Shown here: positions 6,558 to 11,965 of the stretch, piece after piece
How the letters are laid out: each line of letters starts with the position of its first letter
How positions within the stretch are numbered: position 1 is the stretch's first letter
Source of the DNA: AM-2324 sp964225135
GTDB lineage: Bacteria; Bacteroidota; Bacteroidia; Chitinophagales; Saprospiraceae
Length of the DNA stretch: 11,965 bases
Assembly (NCBI GenBank): GCA_964225135.1
Contig: CAXQNQ010000172.1
Span: 1 to 11,965 of the forward strand
Direction: 5' to 3'
Notes under the pieces: model-generated
Databases searched by the model: none
What the model was told of the DNA's origin: nothing
The model's input: only the letters and a program-made list of their open reading frames with translations
Position numbers and translations under genes: made by a program

Positions 6558-7769
6558 ATGAAAGATCCGGAATCTCATATGGAAGCTTTTAAGGCTCCCA
6601 AGTTTGCATTAGGGAAACGATTCTTTTTCCTCTTGCTGCTATTAATATGCCTATTATTGAGTGTACTTTTCATTCCTTTTCCACATTATATTGAGGCTAG
6701 TGGAGAGGTGTCTACTGGGATGCCTGTTAGGCCTTTAATTGCAAAAAATGATGGTCGGATTGAGCTTCAAGCTGCCTCGGGAGACGTGTCGAGTAATGAA
6801 GTACTATTCCAGCTTAGTGATGCTTTTTCAGTTCAAGACTTATATCAGGCTGTAGCTTGGGTTAACCAATTAAAGATTGGGGCTTTGCCCGATCCGTCAG
6901 GAGTGCAATGGCCTGCTATTTTTGGTGAAGAATGGGTAGCCTTAGTTGCTAGATTTGAAAGTCAACAATTGAATAAACTTCAACAAGTTTTTACCCAGAT
7001 AAAAAATCAAAAGAGTGATGCCATTAAGCAGATTGATCAGGAATTGAATCAAACAGATGAATTGATTGATTTGACTAAAAGTGAATTGGAATTAGTGGAG
7101 GCTCGATTTAAAGAAAACGAAGCTCTTTATGCTAATGGGGGAATAAGTAAACAAGCATTAGAAGCATGGGAAAAAGAGGTGTTGTTCACTGCTCAAAAGC
7201 TTTTAGGTTATGAAACAACGGCTATACAATTAGAGGGAGCAAGGGAACAATTATTCCATGAAGTGCTTAGAGAAGAGAAAGGTTTAAAACTCAGTGATGA
7301 AGAAGCATTGATTTTCTTTGAAAGAGACTGTAATGCATTAATCAAGCGTTTAAATCAGGAGATAAGAAAGAATGAATATAAAACAACTATTTCAGGTGAA
7401 TTGACTTGGAACCAAGGAATAAAATCAGGAGCATATGTGGAAGTAGGTTCATTATTGGGATATGTTAAACCAACTCAAGCTAATTGGACCATAGTTGCGA
7501 ATATCCAGGCTAAAGATTATCATCTATTGGATGTAGGGCAAGCAGGTAAAGTGTATATTAATGCCTTTCCAAAGCGCAAGTTTGGATACCTGTCTACTAA
7601 AATAGATCAAGTAGAATTGATTAAAAATGCCAAAGGGTATAGTATCGAATTGCCATTGAATAACAATCAAACCAATCGATCTAAGCAGCTAAAATTACAG
7701 TTAGGGATGGCTGGCGTTGTAAAGTTAGAAGTAGGCAAACAAACCTTTTTAAGTCGGATGATGGAATAA
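6558..7769 (+). CDS. HlyD-family periplasmic adaptor (membrane fusion protein)
   Basis: This 403-residue protein has the architecture of an HlyD-type adaptor: a short cytoplasmic N-terminus, one hydrophobic segment at about 21-40, then YIEASGEV (44-51), the first strand of the lipoyl/barrel half. A long, charged, probably coiled-coil region follows at about 133-270. The second half begins at TTISGELTWNQGIKSGAYV (276-293) and ends with GMAGVVKLEVGKQTFLSRM (383-401), resembling the C-terminal end of HlyD proteins. Such proteins link an inner-membrane ABC exporter to an outer-membrane TolC-like channel for export of peptides or proteins. I chose ATG 6558-6560; the frame stays open back to a GTG inside the tRNA, which is not plausible, and ATG 6579 is another possibility. 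No ABC transporter, peptidase or TolC gene is next to it, so partner and cargo are unknown. It may have its own promoter after the tRNA terminator. Confidence 0.85.
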   Translation: MKDPESHMEAFKAPKFALGKRFFFLLLLLICLLLSVLFIPFPHYIEASGEVSTGMPVRPLIAKNDGRIELQAASGDVSSNEVLFQLSDAFSVQDLYQAVAWVNQLKIGALPDPSGVQWPAIFGEEWVALVARFESQQLNKLQQVFTQIKNQKSDAIKQIDQELNQTDELIDLTKSELELVEARFKENEALYANGGISKQALEAWEKEVLFTAQKLLGYETTAIQLEGAREQLFHEVLREEKGLKLSDEEALIFFERDCNALIKRLNQEIRKNEYKTTISGELTWNQGIKSGAYVEVGSLLGYVKPTQANWTIVANIQAKDYHLLDVGQAGKVYINAFPKRKFGYLSTKIDQVELIKNAKGYSIELPLNNNQTNRSKQLKLQLGMAGVVKLEVGKQTFLSRMME

Positions 7770-7803
7770 AAAAAGGAGTAGTGAATAGCTACTCCTTTTT
7801 TTT
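7768..7803. terminator. Bidirectional intrinsic terminator between convergent genes
   Basis: The stem is GGAGTAG (7775-7781) with CTACTCC (7789-7795) around a 7-nt loop. It is flanked by seven A on the left (7768-7774) and eight T on the right (7796-7803), so it can work in both directions. It starts within the stop codon of the HlyD gene and ends just before the stop codon of the surface protein gene (7805-7807), and so serves both. Confidence 0.9.
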
Positions 7804-7804
7804 A

Positions 7805-9697
7805 TTAATGAATAAATAGTTTTTCAACTACCTTATTCGAGCCATCCTCTAGTTCTAGATAATACATCCCTTTTGAAAGGTTTGAAAAGTCATATTCTTG
7901 TTGCCCATTATTGAATGGCGAAATAAGTATAACCTTACCTTGAAGATTGATTATGCGTACAGTTCCGGTCTGAATTTGATCCGATTTGATGTTTACAATC
8001 CCAGTAGAAGGGTTCGGATATATGATTACTGGAGTGTCTATTGCTTTGCTATAGGATAAAATTTCTGAGTAGCTAAACGAACCATCTAGGTCAGTCATTT
8101 TTAACCTGTAGTATAATACTGCTCTTTGGTCTTTATCCTCCACTTGGTACGTATTCAATTGATTTCCTCCAATTGGATAAACTTCCTCTAAAGTAGTCCA
8201 GTGGTTTAAATCTTCAGACCGTTCTACTTGGTAAGCGTAAAAATCCTCTTCTGAACTTGATGTCCATACTAAGTAGTTACTGTTATTTTTTTCTACTAAA
8301 TCAAAGTTTACTAATTCGACTGGAAGTGCAGTTGCTGCATAGTCAATGGTGCCAATAGTTATATATGAACCTGAGGCAACAGTTGTAGGATCTAATGCTA
8401 CCTGAATAAGTCCACCTCCCAAATCTGTAACTGCAGATGCTGTAGACCCAGCAGTAAAGTCCCCATCAGCATCAAATAGGAATCGGATATTTGACGTAGG
8501 GCTATTATTAGGGACACTGCTTATATCTAATATGAAGTTAATAGCACCATTAGTCGCATTTAGGTTATGTTCAATTTTCCAGGCCCGATTAAAAATACCT
8601 TCGATCGATGTACCTGCTGCATTTACCGGCGGATCTTGTTCAGTAGCATTGAGTGCCCCATTATTGGATCCGACCATAAAGAATTCCCGGTCGTTATCAA
8701 AAGTATTATTGGCATCATCTAATTTCACAATATCTGAATAAACACTTGAAACATCATTTACACCATGAATAGTCTCAGATTCATAAACTGCCAAACCAGA
8801 ATTATCATCACGACCAACTCCTATCACATAATAGTTATAACCTGAATTGCTGGTTGCATCCCAGAAGGTAGTCCCATTAGAATCTATGTAATCTTCTCCT
8901 GCACCTGTGTTTAATACTCCTTTAGTAATACCATATTTTAAACAATAGTATGAAGTGATTTTTTCAATTTCTGTTCCAGTGAGATTATTATCGTAAACGG
9001 AAATCTCTGCTACATCCATTTCTGTAAAATTCACTGGTGAGGAGTAAGAATCTACCGACAGAAATAAACCATTATTGGTTGTACTAGCTGCTCCATTGTC
9101 TGTTACCCAAGGTGTTGTTTCTTCTTCCCCATTTATTGCCCAATTTGCTGTGCTAGAGATATGGGTCATTCTAAGAGTTGTTTCATATTGTTGAGCAGCA
9201 TTGACCAAATAAGATGTTAAAGATCGCCATTCACTTAATGTTCCATTATAAATACTTACGCCTACTCTATTACCATTAATCATAGCTGCGGCATATTCTG
9301 TGGCACTATTGTAATCATTAATTTTTATTATTGGAGTAGTTTCTGAAGGTTTGCTGATGATAAAAACTGCGCCTCCATTCAAGTGCGATATTAAGTCAGG
9401 ACTTGTTAAATCAATCAAGTAGTCATCGGTTCCGTCGAAGGAAATGTAATCGTTGTAATTGAAAAGTCTATCCGATGCTCCACTATTATAAGTGGGTTGT
9501 TCTGCCATAGTAGCATTCGCAAGGTCAACTCCTGCATCTGTCGAAGCCCAGTTGGAAACACTTGCTGAAGATTGTGTTACGCCTGTATTGGCTTTGAACC
9601 ATGCTGTTAAGTTAGCTCCCACTCCTCCTGGAGACTGGGTAAAACTTTGAAATACCATAAGAAAGGTACAAACTAGTAAAGAGTATAATTTTTTCAT
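7805..9697 (-). CDS. Secreted LamG-like surface protein with type IX secretion sorting domain
   Basis: This is a 630-residue exported protein. Residues 1-21 form a Sec signal peptide (MKKLYSLLVC, hydrophobic core, then SFTQ). Residues ~24-250 look like a LamG/concanavalin A-type beta sandwich: PGGVGANLTAWFKANTGVT opens it, YISFDGTDDYLID is the typical strand, and AEISVYDNNLTGTEIEKI ends it. Residues ~250-450 (LKYGIT, then IGVGRDDNSGL, then FMVGSNNG, then WKIEHNL) resemble a domain that recurs in Bacteroidota cell-surface proteins, perhaps the one catalogued as DUF8202. Residues ~457-550 are a fibronectin-like linker (LPVELVNFDL, then YYRLKMTDLDGS). Residues ~556-630 (IIYPNPSTGIVNI to the C-terminus) are the Por/type A sorting domain, recognised at the outer membrane and normally removed. 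The protein is expected on the cell surface or released, possibly binding glycans or adhering; no catalytic motif was recognised. The start ATG 9695-9697 overlaps the stop of a short upstream ORF. Confidence 0.92.
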   Translation of the reverse strand: MKKLYSLLVCTFLMVFQSFTQSPGGVGANLTAWFKANTGVTQSSASVSNWASTDAGVDLANATMAEQPTYNSGASDRLFNYNDYISFDGTDDYLIDLTSPDLISHLNGGAVFIISKPSETTPIIKINDYNSATEYAAAMINGNRVGVSIYNGTLSEWRSLTSYLVNAAQQYETTLRMTHISSTANWAINGEEETTPWVTDNGAASTTNNGLFLSVDSYSSPVNFTEMDVAEISVYDNNLTGTEIEKITSYYCLKYGITKGVLNTGAGEDYIDSNGTTFWDATSNSGYNYYVIGVGRDDNSGLAVYESETIHGVNDVSSVYSDIVKLDDANNTFDNDREFFMVGSNNGALNATEQDPPVNAAGTSIEGIFNRAWKIEHNLNATNGAINFILDISSVPNNSPTSNIRFLFDADGDFTAGSTASAVTDLGGGLIQVALDPTTVASGSYITIGTIDYAATALPVELVNFDLVEKNNSNYLVWTSSSEEDFYAYQVERSEDLNHWTTLEEVYPIGGNQLNTYQVEDKDQRAVLYYRLKMTDLDGSFSYSEILSYSKAIDTPVIIYPNPSTGIVNIKSDQIQTGTVRIINLQGKVILISPFNNGQQEYDFSNLSKGMYYLELEDGSNKVVEKLFIH

Positions 9698-9712
9698 CGA
9701 TCCAATTTTTTA

Positions 9713-9744
9713 AAATAAAAAAGCCGCGGTTGTTTGACCGCGGC
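9713..9744 (-). promoter_or_regulatory. Terminator-like hairpin in the 5' leader of the surface protein gene
   Basis: On the minus strand a perfect 8-bp GC-rich stem GCCGCGGT/ACCGCGGC (9737-9744 with 9723-9730) and a 6-nt loop are followed by TTTTTTATTTT. That is the layout of an intrinsic terminator, but it ends only about 16-25 bp before the ATG of the surface protein gene. On the plus strand no T-run follows. It could end an unseen upstream minus-strand transcript or act as an attenuator for the surface protein gene. A promoter between hairpin and ATG is hardly possible in this space, so transcripts of that gene probably pass through it. Confidence 0.6.
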
Positions 9745-10193
9745 GACATCATTAACCATTAAAAACTTTTTAGATATTCAGTTCAAAACTGTTAGGTCTG
9801 AAATATTGGTGTTTATCAGTATAGTTTTGTTAGAATATCCGCAAACTAACCAAAAAATGAAAACTTCATTCTTTATGGTAATTTTTGGCAAAATATCTAT
9901 TGTAAGGTTTGTTATAGTTTGAAGAGCGTCAAGGCGAGTCAACAAGACAAAGGCAAGTTAAATGGATTATCTATAGTTGTTTTTTAAAAATCTTACTAAA
10001 GCTACTTTTGTTCTTTTTTTGGTTTATATCTACCTGTTTTTGGTTAATTAGATTCGATAATTGATTGATTATTAAGTATTTAAAAAAATATCATACAATA
10101 TTTTTTCGACTTTTTTTGGTCCTTATTTATACAAAATAGAGGAAAAGGGGGCTGACCATCATCTATATGGACTTTTACTGAGACTATATTATT
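9745..10193. other. AT-rich intergenic region without a convincing gene
   Basis: About 450 bp lie between the leader hairpin of the surface protein gene and the gyrB terminator. No open frame here looks like a conserved protein; the longer frames are short, AT-driven and lack recognisable motifs. Items seen: a TAGTTTTG (9822-9829, +) and a TACTTTTG (10003-10010, +), both matching TAnnTTTG but without a well-spaced -33 box; a GC-richer patch at 9923-9958 with GTCAA twice; and an AT-only inverted repeat at 10083-10106. The promoter of the surface protein gene should lie here on the minus strand, but no perfect -7 box was found on that strand. Confidence 0.6.
10083..10106. repeat. AT-only inverted repeat
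   Basis: AAAAAATAT (10083-10091) and ATATTTTTT (10098-10106) are perfect 9-bp inverted copies around CATACA. The arms contain no G or C, so this may simply be a product of low-complexity sequence; a weak plus-strand terminator or a protein-binding palindrome are other readings. Confidence 0.35.
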
Positions 10194-10225
10194 GAAAGAA
10201 AAAAAGCTCCGAATTTCTTCGGAGC
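10194..10225 (-). terminator. Intrinsic terminator of gyrB
   Basis: An 8-bp perfect stem, GCTCCGAA (10206-10213) with TTCGGAGC (10218-10225), surrounds a 4-nt loop. On the minus strand it is followed by TTTTTTTCTTTC. It lies 5 bp after the gyrB stop codon. On the plus strand the hairpin is followed by TTTCTTTA, so weak activity in that direction is possible. Confidence 0.9.
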
Positions 10226-10230
10226 TTTCT

Positions 10231-11965
10231 TTATGCATCTACATTAGCATATTTTGCATTAGCTTCTATAAATGCCCGTCTAGGAGGGACTTCATCTCCC
10301 ATCAACATGGAGAAGATGCGATCACTTTCGAATGCATCATCAATTTGAACTTGTTTGATGATTCGAGTATCTGGATCCATGGTCGTTTCCCAAAGTTGAT
10401 CAGCATTCATCTCACCAAGACCTTTGTATCGTTGAACTTTTACATTACTAGTATCTTCTTTTCCTCCTGTATAAGCTGCAATAGCTTCTTCTCTTTCCTC
10501 ATCATTCCAACAATAACGGAATTGTTTCCCTTTTTTCACCATATATAATGGTGGTTGAGCTACATAGATGTATCCCGCTTCAATGAGTGGCCTCATGTAG
10601 CGGAAGAAGAAGGTCAAGATTAAAGTTGTAATGTGAGATCCATCGACATCGGCATCACACATGATGATAATTTTGTGGTATCTTAAATTATCTATATTCA
10701 ATACTCGTTCTCCTAGGTCATTTTCGACAATCCGAACACCTAGAGCAGTAAACATATTCTTGATCTCCTCATTTTCATAGATCTTATGCTCCATGGCTTT
10801 TTCGACATTCAATATTTTACCACGAAGTGGAAGAATGGCCATAAAGTGTCTGTCTCTACCTTGCTTAGCTGTACCTCCTGCTGAATCTCCCTCCACCAGG
10901 TAGATTTCACATTCCTCAGGATTCTTAGAGGTACAATCGGCTAGTTTACCTGGAAGACCGGAGCCAGTAAGTACGTTTTTTCTTTGTACCATTTCCCTAG
11001 CCTTGCGTGCAGCATGTCTTGCTGTTGCAGCAATGATTACTTTATCAATAATCTTTTTGGCTTGTAATGGATTTTCCTCTAACCAATGTTTTAGAATATC
11101 ACCTACTACTCTGGATACGATTCCGGTAACTTCGGAGTTACCAAGCTCTCCTTTAGTTTGACCCTTGAACTGAGGTTCCGGTACTTTAACAGATACTATA
11201 GCTGTTAGACCTTCTCTGAAATCCTCTCCAGAGATCTGGAATTTTAGTTTTTTAAAGAATCCTTCCTGCTCCCCATACGTTTTGAACAAACGGTTTATTG
11301 CTCTTTTAAAGCCATTTACGTGGGTACCGCCCTCTCTTGTATTGATATTATTTACAAAAGAATACAAGTTTTCAGAATAGGATGTATTGTATTGCATGGC
11401 AACTTCGACCTCAACATTTTCTTCCTTTCCTTTAACGTGAATAGGGTTTTCCATCAAGTTGGTGCGTGACTCATCTAAGTAATTTACATATTCAGATAGT
11501 CCACCTTCAGAATAAAAGGTTTCAGTACGGAAATTGCCTTTGTCATCTGTTTCACGTTCGTCTTTCATGACAAGCGTAAGACCTTGATTCAAGTATGAAA
11601 GCTCACGCATACGAGTTGCCAAGATATCAAATTGATACACTATTGTCTCGAGTATTTCTGGATCTGGCCTAAATGTTACGATTGTTCCTGTTATATCAGA
11701 GGTACCGATTTCTCGCACATCATATTGCGGCTTTCCTTGCTTATATTCTTGTTCGTATATTTTACCGTCTCTATGAACTTCTGCTCTTAAGTCAGCCGAA
11801 AGCGCATTCACACAAGAAACCCCTACACCGTGAAGACCACCAGATACTTTGTAGGTATCCTTATCAAATTTACCACCTGCGTGAAGTACTGTCATTACTA
11901 CTTCTAGGGCTGATTTCTTTAGTTTGGCATGCATTCCTACAGGAATACCACGTCCGTTATCTTTT
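10231..11965 (-). CDS. gyrB: DNA gyrase subunit B (5' partial)
   Basis: The frame runs to the right edge, so the start is outside the window. About 577 residues are visible and, by comparison with ~650-residue Bacteroidota GyrB proteins, roughly 70 are missing. The edge shows DNGRGIPVG, the ATP-binding Bergerat-fold motif. Counting from the Met at 11932-11934, GGLHGVG (32-38) is the next ATPase motif, and LPGKLADC (327-334) with EGDSAGG (348-354) begin the TOPRIM domain. DADVDGSH (427-434) gives the Mg-binding acidic residues, PPLY is at 461-464 and QRYKGLGEMN at 501-510. The segment AKQGRDRHFMAILPLRGKILNVEKA marks GyrB rather than ParE. The protein lacks the large insertion in the C-terminal part of E. 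coli GyrB, as is normal for this shorter type. With GyrA it introduces negative supercoils using ATP. It ends at TAA 10231-10233 just before its terminator; gyrA is not in the window. Confidence 0.97.
   Translation of the reverse strand, partial: KDNGRGIPVGMHAKLKKSALEVVMTVLHAGGKFDKDTYKVSGGLHGVGVSCVNALSADLRAEVHRDGKIYEQEYKQGKPQYDVREIGTSDITGTIVTFRPDPEILETIVYQFDILATRMRELSYLNQGLTLVMKDERETDDKGNFRTETFYSEGGLSEYVNYLDESRTNLMENPIHVKGKEENVEVEVAMQYNTSYSENLYSFVNNINTREGGTHVNGFKRAINRLFKTYGEQEGFFKKLKFQISGEDFREGLTAIVSVKVPEPQFKGQTKGELGNSEVTGIVSRVVGDILKHWLEENPLQAKKIIDKVIIAATARHAARKAREMVQRKNVLTGSGLPGKLADCTSKNPEECEIYLVEGDSAGGTAKQGRDRHFMAILPLRGKILNVEKAMEHKIYENEEIKNMFTALGVRIVENDLGERVLNIDNLRYHKIIIMCDADVDGSHITTLILTFFFRYMRPLIEAGYIYVAQPPLYMVKKGKQFRYCWNDEEREEAIAAYTGGKEDTSNVKVQRYKGLGEMNADQLWETTMDPDTRIIKQVQIDDAFESDRIFSMLMGDEVPPRRAFIEANAKYANVDA

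Noticed and set aside
9734..9922. 62-codon plus-strand frame beginning with TTG in the leader hairpin
   Set aside because: The start lies in the hairpin, the composition is AT-driven, and there is no family resemblance; only the short ATG-started part at 9857-9922 was kept as a weak finding.
10003..10010. Promoter for a plus-strand RNA at TACTTTTG
   Set aside because: The octamer fits TAnnTTTG, but the nearest TTG (9977-9979) is 23 bp away, nothing recognisable lies downstream, and such octamers are common in AT-rich sequence.
10192..10548. 118-codon plus-strand ORF over the gyrB 3' end
   Set aside because: It is antisense to well-conserved gyrB sequence, starts in the gyrB terminator and has no recognisable motif.
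10231..11965. ParE (topoisomerase IV subunit B) as the identity of the right-edge gene
   Set aside because: The TOPRIM segment reads EGDSAGGTAKQGRDRHFMAI, as in GyrB; ParE proteins of this phylum differ at this segment.

Overview
The window looks like an ordinary chromosomal segment from a member of the Bacteroidota, probably of the Cytophagia type. The best taxonomic evidence is a secreted protein with a C-terminal type IX secretion (Por) sorting domain. It is supported by the low-to-moderate GC content, by start codons that almost all lack a Shine-Dalgarno sequence, and by a TAnnTTTG promoter element ahead of the tRNA gene. The assignment rests on sequence character only; no database search was possible.

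Layout. Bases 1-701 (+) hold the 3' part of an extended short-chain dehydrogenase/epimerase gene. It overlaps tail to tail by 12 bp with a gene for a flavin-containing, YUCCA/FMO-like monooxygenase (690-1805, -). Upstream of that, on the same strand, lie ettA (1855-3531, ABC-F translation factor) and yraN (3597-3992, UPF0102 nuclease-fold protein). A terminator-like hairpin separates ettA from the monooxygenase gene. Divergent from yraN is a two-gene unit: pgi (4053-5357, glucose-6-phosphate isomerase) and, 6 bp later, a bifunctional phosphoglucose/phosphomannose isomerase-type SIS protein (5364-6350). A tRNA-Leu(GAG) gene with encoded CCA follows at 6384-6471, with a strong terminator directly at its 3' end. 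Next is an HlyD-type membrane fusion protein gene (6558-7769, +). It converges on a 630-residue surface protein gene with a LamG-like region and a sorting domain (7805-9697, -), and the two share a bidirectional terminator. About 460 bp of AT-rich sequence without a convincing gene separates this from the 3' part of gyrB (10231-11965, -), which has its own terminator and runs off the right edge.

Functionally this is mostly housekeeping: translation control (ettA, tRNA-Leu), DNA topology (gyrB) and central sugar phosphate metabolism (pgi plus PGI/PMI, which would link fructose-6-phosphate to both glucose-6-phosphate and mannose-6-phosphate). Added to it are envelope or secretion genes (HlyD adaptor, type IX cargo) and two redox enzymes of unknown substrate. 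I saw no transposase, integrase, CRISPR array, phage gene or obvious defence system. The points most worth a second look are regulatory or contextual: an intrinsic-terminator-like hairpin in the 5' leader of the surface protein gene, spanned by a 21-codon ORF whose stop overlaps the start of that gene; the terminator between ettA and the monooxygenase gene; the tandem pair of SIS isomerases; and an HlyD adaptor without a visible ABC or TolC partner.
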